DNA from: Sipunculus nudus
Taxonomy: Eukaryota; Annelida; Sipuncula; Golfingiida; Sipunculidae
Assembly: GCA_026874595.1 (NCBI GenBank)
Contig: CM049322.1
Location: 57,474,386 to 57,538,385, forward strand
Length of the DNA stretch: 64,000 bases
Reading direction: 5' to 3'
Made by a program: the position numbers and the translations under genes. The notes below the pieces were generated by a model. It did no database searches. It was given only the letters and a program-made list of their open reading frames with translations, and was not told the origin of the DNA. Position 1 is the stretch's first letter, and every line of letters begins with the position of its first letter. This document shows, in pieces, positions 25,090 through 36,966 of the stretch.

Positions 25090-26960
25090 TCATTTATTTA
25101 TTTATTAATACAACATTTTCCAGGATAGTCTTTATCAGAATAAAATTCTGTTTACAGAAAGGCCCTGTAATACATAGATAAATCACAATAAAATGCAATA
25201 TTCAATTAGTCCATAAAACTAAAATGACATCATATAATCACAGAATTTTAAGCGAAAACGCGGTGACGTAAACACAGCTAAAGTACAAATATATGTGGTC
25301 GAGTTTCGTTACGAAAAGTATGCAATAGTGTTATTTAATACATGAAACGAATAAAAATACAAATTAAGCACTATAGTTTACAATATGAATGAAATGTACT
25401 ATATTTAAAAGTCTACATTATAAGATACGTATAAGTACGGTAATGATAAAATAGATGACGCTATTAGTATTAGACGATATTAGTATTAATTAGCTTTACA
25501 AGTAGAAAATGATAGGAAATTATTCTACCTTAGTATTATATGCAAGGAAATATGAACGCGCTAGCCTTTTAAAGCTCTTTAGATTGTTGGCATTTTTTAG
25601 GTTTGTCGGAAAGCTATTCTAAAAGGGTGAGGTTTTTAGGATTTCTGTGCGTGCCTTTGAAAGATTAATATGGGAATTTACTGATAAACGAGTGTTATAC
25701 CGATGAACATCACAGGTAAAAGTAAAATTCTGAATAAGAAAAGAAGGGACGAGTCCATGGATACATTTATATGTCCATATCGATAAAAGATGCATGTATC
25801 GTTGCTCAATGTTCATCCATCCATTGTCATGGATAATTGCCAAGCTGCTCTGCGAGTGATCATAAATGCCTGAGATAATTCTGGCTGCTCGACCCTGAAG
25901 CCGCTGAATTGGAAAACGAAATGTTCGAGCACAGTTTCCCCGAACAGTAAGGCCATAGTCAATATTTGGTTGAATGAACGGGTGATAATATGTATTCAGG
26001 TAATTTTTATGGAGATATTTGCTAATTCGGTGCAGTAGTCCTATCTTCGAGCATTATTTCTTTATCGCTACTTTCGTCTGATTCTTCCATGAAAGATGCC
26101 CAAATGGCGAACATCTTCCACACTCACAATGATACAATTACCTATAATAATGATAGGTTATCAGAAGACCTACATTGTTTGGAGTGTATAAACATCGAAG
26201 CTGACTTTTCGGCATTAATTGAGAGCTTATTATTACGCATCTAATTAAGTACTTGTTAAAGACCAGTCTGAAGTTTGTTTTGGGCATGCAGTATTAACGT
26301 CAGGGCCGTTTACATGTAGCGTGATAGCATCGGCATAGATAGAGCATTTTGCTCCAGGGACATGAGCAGGTAAGTCTTTCAGATATATTAAAAAGAGTAT
26401 TGGACCGAGGACGGTGCCTTGAGGTACACCTGTTTTTATAGTTATTAAATCAGAAATACTATTTGCGAAGGTTACAAATTGTTTGTGATCATTTAAATAT
26501 GAATGAAACCACTTTAGAGAGGTCTCGTAAACTCCATATTGTTCTTATTTGTTCAAGAGAATACTGTGTGTTAGAGAAGCCCTTTTTAACACCGAGAAAA
26601 CACGCCCTGATCAATGATAGAGCGCCAGTTGTCAACTAAATGGTGAAGGGCAGGTTAAGCTGAGTTATTTGACAGGAAAGCAGTTTGTTCAGTTGAGAGG
26701 AGATCATGATTCCGTAAATAAGCAATAAGAGCAATTTTGACGCTTCAATGGCTTGTCTGAAGGCACTAGGGGCGTATCGATTATACGATCTGATAGTGAC
26801 AAATTTATCTTTATGTACTTTATTCTTAACATGGTAATTAAGGTATGTATAAATTATATGATGGTCACTTAGAGACCAAGGAGAGAAAATCGGTTAGAAT
26901 TTGGTGTGGATCCCTAACATGATACGGATTCCGGAACGTCACCAAGCAATATTCACAATT
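25090..26960 (-). pseudogene. Non-LTR retrotransposon (CR1/jockey-type) reverse transcriptase remnant
   Basis: Read on -, the sequence shows successive reverse-transcriptase landmarks in shifting frames. LLSTEQTAFLS and LVDNWRSIIDQGV come near 26560-26700. GVPQGTVLGPILFLIYLKDL lies around 26370-26430. YADAIT is at 26319-26336, where the catalytic motif YADD has lost its second aspartate. RLQGRAARIISGIYDHS and HRYNTRLSVNSHINL, typical of the C-terminus, follow down to 25619. The 3' end at about 25090-25120 has an (AATA)n tail. The 5' part is missing. It is inactive: many frameshifts, internal stops and a damaged active site. Confidence 0.84.
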
Positions 26961-27860
26961 TAAAGTCACTTTTTTCACAAATGAACCTGGCAATATGGGC
27001 CGAATTTGTGAATGCAAGGATGTCTTTTAGGGCATCCCACAATAGGAACACCCCATATGGTGGAGGGCTGCATTACTTAAAATGCGAATTTCTAATTCTC
27101 TTTCGTTGTTCCTCACAGCTAGCCTTCCCTGTGTGTTTTGTTTATGACAATAAGATATGTATTATATCTCCGGTAGGTGTCGACATATGCTATTTTCTCC
27201 TGGTTTGCCTCTCCGTTCGCAAATTTACGCAAACATTTCTGATGTTGATTAAATTTTGTGTAACACTCATGTCTTTTTTTTTTAAACCAGTCTGGGCATT
27301 TATTTGTAAAAAAGGAGCTCTTACCTCTGTGGGAGTATTCTTTGAGTTATGGGGCAGATTTTGTTCTGCAGCTCACACGTGAGCCTTGCTGGTGAACCCC
27401 GAAACTGTGTAAAATGGACATTTATAAAAACAGGAAAGTTAAATTTTCAGTCTTTGAGGAGGTATACGTTGCTATGACTACAGATTTTTATGATTTTCAA
27501 ATTATGGGCCCATTCCCAATCGTGTGTGTGTGTGTGTGTGGGTGGGTGTGTATGTGTGTATGTATGATTGTATATGTGTGTATGTGGGCATGTGTATGTT
27601 TGTTGGTATTTGTTCACAACACAAATCAGGCAATCATGAACAAAAATATCCTGACATTTTCAGGACATTGGAGCCAATAAAGAATCGATTAGACTTTGGT
27701 GTGGATCCGACACAGGATACGGGTTCAGAACTGTTATAAAGGAATATTCACAAATGTATTGTCACTTATAAAAGCACGAATGTACCTTGCAAAAAGGACC
27801 GAATAATTAAATGCAAACACCGTTTTGGGACCCTCCCACAATAGCGAGGGATGCCCTGCG
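26890..27860 (+). repeat. Direct repeat pair flanking a GT-rich stretch
   Basis: GAATTTGGTGTGGATCCCTA...GATACGGATTC (26898-26935) with following ATATTCACAA and CGAATTTGTGAATGCA recurs at 27691-27815 as GACTTTGGTGTGGATCCGAC and GATACGGGTTC. Between them is a (GT)n-rich tract (27523-27602). The 133-codon frame at 26981-27382 has no recognisable protein features. Confidence 0.55.
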
Positions 27861-27889
27861 GATCTGCGAATGACTTACTGCTAATCGAT

Positions 27890-28710
27890 TGACGATTAAT
27901 GTAATTTAAACTAATGTAATGTTATTAGGAAGTAAACCTCGTGTAAATGGTCATAAACTGAATGTAATGGCTAACAGTGTACTTCCACAAAAACTTTATG
28001 AAAGAAAACTATTAGGTTTAACTATTGATGCCAGTCTCTCCTAGTTACCACATGAACAAGTACTTTCAAATAAATTATCTCCTAAGCTTGCATTATTAAA
28101 CCGCCTCTCTAAATATATTATCTGTGGTGTATAACACGATTATACAGCCTCATATAGACTATGCCATATGTATATGGGGGAACAGACTAATGAAACTGGA
28201 TAAAAAACGCAAAACGGGCAGCCCGTATCATTACTGGATGTTTATATTTTGATTTTCGAAGTGCAACGTTAATACAAGAATTGAACTGTATCAAAACGAT
28301 ATGAATACTTTTTAGCCCTTGCTTTGTATAAATTATAACATTAAACAATGCATACAGGTTTGCGAGAATCATTGTCATTTGTCAAAACCCCCATGATTAC
28401 CCAACAAGATCTGCAACGAATACTTTAATCGCCCCTCGTAAGCCGAGTACGGAATATTATAGATCAAGGTTTACTTATGCCGATCCGTTGTAATAGAATA
28501 CGTGACCATATGGTTTATATGTTCACAATATGCATACTTTTTTTTATCATTATATGCCTGATAGATTTAATGTGTATACATGTATGTAAATGATCATATG
28601 TATTTTATTGTTAATGTATTTTTAATTTTCACAGGGTCTAGTGGAAGAACAGAGTGACTTCTGAACTATAGTTACCCTGTATAAATATATTCAAATAATA
28701 AATAATAAAT
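27890..28710 (+). pseudogene. Second non-LTR retrotransposon fragment, RT C-terminal part
   Basis: On + the peptides VMLLGSKPRVNGHKLNV, KLLGLTIDASLS, LSPKLALLNRLSKY and TIIQPHIDYAICIWGN appear in order. They correspond to the thumb and C-terminal region of CR1/jockey-type reverse transcriptases. The 3' end carries GTCTAGTGGAAGAACAGAG followed by an (AATA/AATAA)n tail at 28695-28716. Stops and frame changes are frequent. The fragment is 5'-truncated before the palm domain and faces opposite to the remnant at 25090-26960. Confidence 0.74.
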
Positions 28711-29365
28711 AAATTTTAATAACTATTTGTACAATCCATGTAAACTGAATATGTTTATATATAACTGACGTTTATGAAATGCAGTTTAATCATGGCAATT
28801 CTGTTGTTTGTACTTCAATGGCAAGCAACAAAGAGTAAACCTCGGCCAATCCCAGTCAATCAAACCTTTATCTGAATCCATATAATTGCGGTGATTAACA
28901 GACCAACAAACCAACAGAAACGAAACGGAACCGGCTAAGACATAACCTCCCTCTGTGTAGTAATTAATGTTTAGTGCCCAAGTTTGTAGACCTTTTCCGT
29001 GGGCATGCGCACTGCGTATAACGAAAGTCTGTCGTGTTCCGGTCATATAGTCAGTGTCACAGCTGGTCAGGTAAGATAAAGGACCGTGGGTTCTACATGC
29101 GGGTATTTTGTGTCAGGATAAGATGGGATTCATACTTGTATCATTTGAGATATACCTAATTATTATTATTATTTTTTGCGGCACACTTGATTATACAAGA
29201 TTGGATACTTCAATCACTTCCAACTGTTGAGAGAGCAAGGTTTATATAGTGTAATATATCAAAATTTGAATGTCAGGATTTAGTTACATTCCTGCCTTTT
29301 TGTCGGACTATATCTTAATTAAACCTACAGTTGGTTGTAATAGCTCAAGTAAATTAAGGTTCAAA

Positions 29366-29420
<55 letters not shown>

Positions 29421-29559
29421 ATATTCGTATCGGTTTACGAAACAGTTGCCCATACTAACCCTTGAGAGTCATCCTCAACCTTTGAATATAAATTGATAAC
29501 AGACCTGCAACAGACCCCTAACTCTGTACCAGTCGTCGTCGGCAGGTGTCGCTTTTGTG
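28711..29559. other. Gene-free stretch
   Basis: One 86-codon frame on - (28786-29046) with a hydrophobic stretch LAGSVSFLLVCW is not supported by splice sites or a family. A (TA)n lies at 29369. Confidence 0.35.
29369..29418. repeat. (TA)n microsatellite
   Basis: Perfect (AT)n. Confidence 0.95.
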
Positions 29560-29830
29560 ACATATTAAAGGCCTACTTCCACCCTCTGGATGTTTTTGCA
29601 TATATGAAAGGCATAAACCTACAAATAGAATAGATGTAAAAATTACTGACATTGGGCTACTATCCTTGATAGGAACGAATATGTGAACAGAGTCCTGGGA
29701 GCCCCCTGAAAAAGTTGAGACAGCCCTTGGGACGTGTGTGACGTCACAACCAGAACCCCGGTTGCGCGTCCACGTGGTTTCAGCAAGGCCGACGGGTCGA
29801 TCTGATCACGCGAGATCATTGTCATCGTAA
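29560..29830 (+). repeat. Dispersed repeat with ATTAAAGGCCTACTTCCA end
   Basis: The terminus ATTAAAGGCCTACTTCCA and an internal GTGACGTCACAACCAGAAC (29736 region) both recur in reverse orientation at 42960-43220. No coding content. Confidence 0.5.
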
Positions 29831-30680
29831 GATGACAATGTCTGAGACACGTTAAAGGAGAAAAAAGCGGCGAATTTAGATCTGTAGATTAATGGCAACT
29901 TCGACATTAGCCTCATGTAATTTTGGGCAATGTATACGTTGTTAGAAACAGAAGTCGGTGACACAGCGGCCGCTGCAAGCCAACACGCCAACACTAGCAA
30001 CAGGTTTGATTCCAGTGACGAAGTGACAGGCTGTACAAAATCGAGGATGGAGTCTGTGGGAATGTTAAGGGATATTCTCAATCTGGTGATTATTATCAAA
30101 ATAACGAGAATATTCATTGATATAATATTTATAGCAAGAAAATGTAGAGTAGTCAAAATGCCGATGGTGATTCTTGCCTGTGTCGAGTTTGTTCAATATC
30201 GCTCGCGACGCTTTGCAACAAAGTTTGTTGTTGTGATAACATTAACAATGTTGTGACTGGTGCCGTGGTGGCATATTTTAATTCTGCAAAAATCAGCTGA
30301 TAAGCAACTTGGTTTTGTCGTATGAATAAAGCGCTGGTCCTTTCTTTTTATCATAATTTATACATACATGCTTCATAATCAGAAATGCAAAATTGTTGTT
30401 TTGACATTGATAAGCCCTTTCTTTGTTTAGCAGTAGTATTACTATATATACTTTTCGTAAAGCGAGTTTTTACTTGGCAGGCCTTACCTCATAAATACAT
30501 GTAACCTTATAGTACCACACACGGGGCTAGTCTTAAATGAAGCTGTATACGTACCACACCCATCCCGATGGAGGGTTGTACTAATTTTAAGTACCCCCCC
30601 CCCCCCCCGGGGCCATCATCATGGAAATGATACATACATTTAATTATTTATATAATTTACACTCTTTCCTTTTATAATTT

Positions 30681-30683
<3 letters not shown>

Positions 30684-30742
<59 letters not shown>
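30684..30742. repeat. (TA)n microsatellite
   Basis: Perfect (TA)n. Another stretch follows 130 bases later. Confidence 0.95.
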
Positions 30743-30746
<4 letters not shown>

Positions 30747-30871
30747 GAGAGATTTAATTAATTTAAAATATATAATAAAAAGCATGAAATTCACATTTTT
30801 AAATGAATTATGAAAGAGTCATGTTTCATTATAAAAATCACACACACACAGTGACAATATAATTAAACACA

Positions 30872-30956
<85 letters not shown>

Positions 30957-30960
30957 TATA
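30872..30960. repeat. (TA)n microsatellite
   Basis: (TA)n with one GTA interruption; a short (CA)n run precedes it at 30839-30850. Confidence 0.95.
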
Positions 30961-31181
30961 CATATGTATGATACAGTTCTGTATAACACTCCACCAGACG
31001 GATAGCCCCATGGCTATTATTAATCTGTTTTATGTTGACAATGTTATAGGTAAAGTTCTTGCCATACTGCCTCAGCTAGTGTTTACTTGTGCAAATAAAA
31101 ATTTACAAGCAAGATTTTAAGAATAATTGCTCTGTTTTTGTTTGGGCTGATGTAAAACCGTTTATCTGGATTTCAGGGGTA

Positions 31182-31450
31182 CACTCTAAATAATTTTAGG
31201 CTTAGACACGTCTCATATAAAGACACATAGCCTGTGACACTTTTAAGACGCGTCTAGTGTCTTTGGACAAGAGGTGTCCAGCGTCTTTGGACGGGACGTG
31301 TCTAGCGTCTTTGTGGGAGCTCTCTGTGGCGCCTTTAGTAAGACATGTCTCTTGTGTCTTTAGGGAGGTGTCTTTACAGAAAGCGTCTAGCGTCTTTAGC
31401 AGGAAGCGCCTAGGGTCTTTCTGGAAGGCGTCTTCAACGGAAAGCATTTC
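31182..31450 (+). repeat. Left terminus and GTCTTT/AAGACAC array of the 9.4-kb element
   Basis: Roughly ten copies of TCTAGCGTCTTT and variants alternate with ACGTGTC words. The array starts at CACTCTAAATAA. The mirror-image array is at 40430-40623. Reading frames here (for example the charged KDTRRV-type peptide on -) are translations of the repeat. Confidence 0.75.
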
Positions 31451-31796
31451 GCGACTTCATGCCGGGTGTCTACAGACTCATCGTCCGAATTGTCCATGCA
31501 GCAGCTTGGAGAGCATTTGATCAGTATGCATTACACAATAAAATCCTGAATGTCTCTCTGGTGACCACAACTTCAGTGCCATTAATGTTCAACATTTATA
31601 TATCTATCACATACACGGTAATATAAAACTTAAAAACGAGTTTTTCTTAAATGTAAATTTAATCTCACAAAACAAGAGCCGCATACAGGTGTCTTATAAA
31701 CTGTTCAATACTGCTGACTATAATGAATGACAATACAAGATAACAAAGATTTTCCAGGATAACTTGAGAAATTACGAAAAAAAAAAAAACAAACTT

Positions 31797-32851
31797 GTAA
31801 CAAGTGACCCTTGAGTCATGACGCTCAGCCGACTGACATGTTGACAATGTCCTTGCACAGGCGAATAATTAAGATTATGAGGGTGCCATTATCATTCATG
31901 CATATTAGCTAAAGTTCATTAAGACTCATAAGCACATCTTATTTGATAACAATCCATCCAGCCATTCCTGAGAAATATATCAATTTGATATGGGTAACAG
32001 AGACCAAATTTCAGGATTCAAAGGGGACTTTTCATGGATCACCCTGAATGTCAAGTTAGAAGATTACAGATCCAGTGGTTTGTGCCCTGGTAACGGAAGA
32101 CTACATCTTTAATTAAAGGTCCTATAAATAGAGAAAAAAAATAAAAAAATACAGGTAGCGCCACCAGTCTGCAGAAACATATGACACATTCCATGATTAA
32201 TATCCATGCAAAGAATCATGGTGATCAATGCATTAGTTGTTCTGATACTTGAGCTTTTATATCAAATTTAGCATTATTCTGGGTGATACTTCGGAGCCCC
32301 ATTGCTTGAAGGACATAGATAACAGAGACCTAATCTCAGGTTTCCCAGAAGACTTTTCGTCGGCCTCCCTGCATGTCAAGAAATAAGATTCTAGGTCTAG
32401 TCGTTATGATTTGTGTCCTGTTAACAGATGACCAAATCTTTCAAGGTCTCAAAAAGAGGGGAAAAAATCGTAAAAAGTAAAAAAATACAGGTGGCGCCAC
32501 TAGTCTGCAGGAACTGATGAAACACTCCATGATCAATATACATGCAAAGAATCATAGTGATCAATGCATTAGTTGTTTAGATACTTGAGCTTTTGTATCA
32601 AATTTTGCATTATTCTGGGGGGTACTTCGGAGCCCCACAACTGAGAAGTCATGTGTAACAGAGACCTGATTTTTGGTTTCCAAGGAGATTTTTCATGGAC
32701 CTCCCAAGATCTGAAATTAAAAGATTCCAGAACCAGCGATTACGATTTGTGCCTGGTTAACGGACGGACAGACAGACAGACAGACGGACGCCGGACAAAG
32801 AGTGATCACTATAGCTCAGATGACTTTAAGTCAGCTGAGCTAAAAATTGTA
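31797..32851 (-). mobile_element. AGCTCAG-ended repetitive element, copy in the 9.4-kb transposon
   Basis: The left end AACAAGTGACCCTTGAGTCA with ACGCTCAGCCGA matches the family end at 21462. The right end is GCTATAGCTCAGATGACTTTAAGTCAGCTGAGCTAAAAA in split form (about 32812-32850), preceded by a GACAGACAGACGGACG run. Internal units carry GTACTTCGGAGCCCCA and GATTCCAGAACC. Confidence 0.64.
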
Positions 32852-33199
32852 TGTTAACATTTCCTGATTATATGTAGGGATAAACAATGGTATTCAACTC
32901 AAATCTGTATGTTAACTGTATGTTGAGGCCCACATTAAATTCAAACCCAATCTATAGCCACCTTTTTAGTTACTGCAAGCGTTATAAGTATACAAAATGT
33001 GTTCATCCTTAACTAACCCTGGTATTTAACTGATATGTCGAGGCCAATATATAATTCAAAAACTTTCAGGCCACTTCATTGTGTTACTATTAGCTTGATA
33101 TAGAGAATATACATTAGGCTTTTGACAGAAATTTATATCATATTATTTCTCAGAGCACAGTTACAATATAGTTTATACAAAAAAAAAAACAGTTCAGTA

Positions 33200-33372
33200 A
33201 TCTAGACACCCAGAATTTGGACTGTCTTCATGTGAAGTTTGGACTCTCTGGGTCTTGCTATTGCGATTTGTGCCCTTCAGTTAACGGATGGACAGAGTGA
33301 AGGACAGACAGATGACAGAGGACAAAGACCCATTGCTATAGCTCAGGAGACTTTCAGTCATCTGAGCTAAAA
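33200..33372 (-). repeat. AGCTCAG-type repeat end, partial
   Basis: Ends in GCTATAGCTCAGGAGACTTT and CAGTCATCTGAGCTAAAAT after a GGACAGACAGATGACAGAGG run. Only the GTCCGTCC-side end is recognisable. Confidence 0.5.
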
Positions 33373-33408
33373 TGTAACTTTGCATCATGACTTAGCCATG
33401 ATGAATTA

Positions 33409-33747
33409 TTATTTATCAAATTTTCCGGTGGCTTCTAAGCTCAATGCAAACTTTCTCAATTTATTGCCATAACCCTTAAAATCTACCTTGTCCTGTAGAA
33501 CATAATGTTGAAAGATACCTAATAACTGGGAGTAAATGCGAGGGTAATTTAAGTCAGAAATGTAATAAAACATAATAAGGGAGTGGAGTGTCTGGATGAC
33601 TGAACTGGTCTTTGTAAAAATAGAGATTCCATCGGCTAGCAGGGCGGCCTCCATCAGATTGTTTGAGTCATCCACAAACAGGGCTGCTCTTGGAGCAGAT
33701 CCAGGGCTTGAAACCAGATGTCTGTCAATGTCAATTTCTACGATTCC
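33409..33747 (-). CDS. Terminal exon of a transposon-borne protein in the 9.4-kb element
   Basis: Read on -, a pyrimidine-rich acceptor (TTTTTCATTACAG) ends exactly at a codon boundary. It is followed by 112 codons and a TAA. Landmarks are GIVEIDIDRHLVSS, ALFVDDSNNLMEAALL, HSLIMFYYISDLNYPRIYSQ and LLGIFQHYVLQ. The aromatic-YP-rich segment aligns by eye with the exon at 14873-15138 of the other element, which supports a shared gene carried by these transposons. It is unbroken, unlike the other copy. The upstream exons, expected at higher coordinates, were not found, probably because of the insertions there. Function unknown. Confidence 0.52.
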   Translation of the reverse strand, partial: GIVEIDIDRHLVSSPGSAPRAALFVDDSNNLMEAALLADGISIFTKTSSVIQTLHSLIMFYYISDLNYPRIYSQLLGIFQHYVLQDKVDFKGYGNKLRKFALSLEATGKFDK

Positions 33748-34059
33748 CTGTAATGAAAAAGGGCAAATCTGAAGTTTAACCATATGGTTTAACCATTATC
33801 TGACCAAGTTTGTGGTAGACATCGCTGGTAATCATTCAACATTTTATTTTACAGAAATACTAATGCATATATTGATTCTGAGAATAAAATTCTACTGACT
33901 TCACCTCCCAATAAAAGTTTCCCATTTTTCCTAATATACACATTGGAATACTCAATATATGTTACAGAACTTCTAGGTTCTGGGACTAACAAGCAAATAT
34001 TTTCCTAATACATATTCACATGGCAAGGGGACGATGACACTTATGTTTAAATTGCAAAG

Positions 34060-34262
34060 ATTAATTTCTCAAAGGAACGAAGTCACAGAGACCTAGTTTT
34101 TGGCTTGGTAGGAGATCCTTTGGACATCTAACATTATTGCGAATTTTGGATTCGTAGGTCTAATGGTTTCAAAACGTGCCAGTCTAACGGACGGATGGAC
34201 AACCGACGGACAATGGACCATGACTAAAGCTCTGATGACTAATAGTCAGCTGAGCAAAAAAA
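34060..34262 (-). repeat. AGCTCAG-type repeat end, partial
   Basis: TCTCAAAGGAACGAAGTCAC, TAGGAGATCCTTTGGACATC and GGATTCGTAGGTCTAATGG match 22876-23000. It ends AATAGTCAGCTGAGCAAAAA. Confidence 0.52.
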
Positions 34263-35111
34263 TGACTTTCTAGATATTAGTGCAAGACATAAGATGTACC
34301 AGTTTCAAAAGGATTCATGCAAAACTGTGGCTTGTAGATTCCTACATGTAAGAAGCAAGCACCAGCAAGCAGGCAAAATTGAGGACAACTGACAATTAGA
34401 CAGACGCACTGACAAGGGGACACAAGGTTGAGAGCAGATGACTTAACCAAAATATGGAGAAGAGGCATATATATGATCATAATCGTATATATAATCATAG
34501 CAGTTATATGACTTGTGCCTTGTAACAGATGACCACATATTTGAAGGTCTCAAAAATAGAGAAAAGAAATGCGTAAAAATCGAAAAGATACAGGTGGTGC
34601 AACCAGTCTGCAGAACCTGATGAAACACCCCATGATCAATAAGCAAGCAAAGAATCATGGTGATCAATGCATTAGTTGTCCGGATAGTTGAGCTGTGGTA
34701 TCAAATTTTCAATATTCTGGGGGGTACTTCGGTGCCCATTGCTTGGAGGTTATAAGTAACAGAGACCTGATTTCTGGTTTCATGGACCTCTCTGGATTTC
34801 AAGTTAGAAGATTCTAGGTCCGCTTATTTAAAGGTCTCTTTAAAGAATCTTGCTGATCAATGCTACTGGAGCTTTTGTATCAAATTTTTCATTTTTCTGG
34901 GGGGGGGGGGGGGAGTACTTCGGAGCCCCATAGCTCGGAGGTTATGAGTAACACAGACCTGATTTCTGGTTTCCAAGGAGATTTTTTATAGGCCTACCTG
35001 GATGTCAAGTTAGAAGATTCCAGGTCCAGCGGTTACGATTTGTGCCTGGTTAACGGAAGGACAGACGGACAGACAGACAGACGGGCGGACGGACAGACAG
35101 AAGGACGCCTA

Positions 35112-36966
35112 CACTGAAAATCAAAAATGTGTACGGGAACACATTTAGCGCGTTCCGGAACTCAAACACATCAAATTTTGCTGTGTATGAGGCATTAAAT
35201 GTGTTTCGTTTAGTCAGAACACACTCACTGTGTTACCAAACGCATTATTCCGCTCAAACACATCTGTATTCCAAAATGTGTTCAGAAATGTGTTTGGGAA
35301 CACATCTACTGTGTTTGAGTATGTGTTTCAAAACACATGTAATGTGTATGCGCCTTTCCCCCGAGAGGGAGTTGGTTGTCACGTGATACATAACCGCAAA
35401 ATTCAAAAACAGTCTGGTCTTTGTTCGGGTGGCCCATCATCTCAGCAGACATAACTGGCAGAGTACATGCTGCAAGGTCTAAGGTAGGCCTAAGTTAAGA
35501 ATGTATTGTTTTTTCAAAATCGGCTATATGTGGAATGTCTTAATTATATGTACAGTCAGTAAGTGAGTGTTAATTATCCAGATTTAGATGATGATGCCTG
35601 CATTGCATGCCTGCCTAGCTGACTGCGACATTGCCCCTAAAATAATATGTATACAGTCATGCAGTTTACAAGGAATGTGCAAGGAGATTTATATTATACA
35701 TGTATATAACATATTTTTGTCGTACTTAACAACTTAACATTACCAAAGACGTTATTATTATAAAATTCCAACTGTTCACTGTATATGTATGTGTATGCAT
35801 GCAGGGCCATGCACAAAATTCATGAAGCTTCGCTCAGTACAGGGCACATGTAACAACTAGTGATAAGACAGCAGGCAGCTTGTTGTAGAACAGGGTCAGG
35901 TTTGTAACCCTATAAGGTTGTCACAGTCGCAGCGTGCTTTTATACAGCCACACTCTTGTTATGTTGGTGACTTAGCTACATATATGCCCCCCCCCCCCCC
36001 CCTCCCCACCCGAGTAGTAAATGCTAATATACAACTGCACAATGTTTCATGCCTGTTTGTTTTTTTAATTTCTTATACGTTCGTTTTCTTATTTTATAGG
36101 ACTTAAGCCCACCCAAGTCTTTATGCTCTTCAAGAAGAGGAGCGAAATGAGGCTGTCTCAAGACTGCTGGTGATCCAATTAAGAGAGCTACATCATAGAT
36201 GAATGCACAATTACTCCAGACTCATTGAACTTATATTTACCATATGTTATGACATTTCGGCAACTTGCACTCTACATATATACTCCATTTCTGTATATTA
36301 TAGTATGTGCATCACTTGGTTTAGTTATAATCTGGGGTGTTTTTCTCAGATTCTTGGCCTGCATACTACAGAAAAACATCATTAGAGACCTGTGTCTCTG
36401 TATTCAATAAGGACAAGGACTATAATATATTTTTTTCATAAACTGAATAAATATACGGTGAAAATATTATGATAAATGGTTCAAATTTGTGTAACTGCTT
36501 TTGTTATTTGTTTTCTGTGTTACAGGTGAATATACAGCTGAATTATATGGATTAGATACTTTTATTCCTTACTTATTCAAGTCTCAAGACCAGGCAAGCT
36601 ACATGTATTTGGAACTTTGGCAGAACACATTTGAGCACATTCAGAACACATCAAATCCGTTTCAGAACACATTTATATTATCATACACATTTACTGTGTT
36701 TCCGTACACATTTAATGCCTCGTCCCAGATAACTCTCTAACACATCTCTATGTGTTTCCAAACACATGTGTGTGTTCCGAAACACGTCTATGTGTGTTCC
36801 GAAACACATTTATATGTGTTCCCAAACACATATATGATGTGTTACAAAACACATTAAATTTATCATACACATTAATGTGTTTCTGTACACATTTTAATGC
36901 CTCATCTCAGATACAAGTCTCGTACACATTTAAATGTGTTCCCAAACACATTTTTGGTTTTCAGTG
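35112..36966 (+). mobile_element. Small CACTA-like transposon inserted in an AGCTCAG-type repeat
   Basis: Termini CACTGAAAATCAAAAATG and, inverted, CACTGAAAACCAAAAATG are near identical. A clean TA duplication (35110-35111 and 36967-36968) separates the halves of an older repeat: GACGCC on the left and ACAAAGAGTGATCGCTATAG on the right are contiguous in the related copy near 32789-32813. Subterminal arrays are made of TGTGTTCCNAAACACAT words (35120-35350 and 36620-36960). Between them are a candidate E-box (35379-35388), an exon-like stretch after TTTTATAG at 36100 and an AATAAA near 36448. At 1855 bases it is probably non-autonomous. Confidence 0.8.
35379..35388 (+). promoter_or_regulatory. 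Candidate E-box (TCACGTGATA) in the 1.9-kb element
   Basis: A palindromic CACGTG extended by T and A on both sides, just inside the left subterminal array. It corresponds to the words at 11087-11096 and 39994-40003. Confidence 0.32.

Larger units (their letters stand above)
29831..31179. other. Gene-free stretch with microsatellites
   Basis: Overlapping + and - frames at 29806-30256 have no family features. Poly-C (30595-30609) and two (TA)n stretches follow. Confidence 0.4.

Noticed and set aside
26981-27382. 133-codon frame as a membrane protein gene
   Set aside because: It is hydrophobic in places but overlaps a duplicated repeat module, has no splice or family support and has low-complexity T-runs.
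28786-29046. 86-codon frame on - with one hydrophobic segment
   Set aside because: No homologous family recognised, no codon or splice evidence, isolated in repeat-rich DNA.
31202-31520. 81- and 87-codon charged reading frames
   Set aside because: They follow the AAGACAC/GTCTTT subterminal array of the 9.4-kb transposon.
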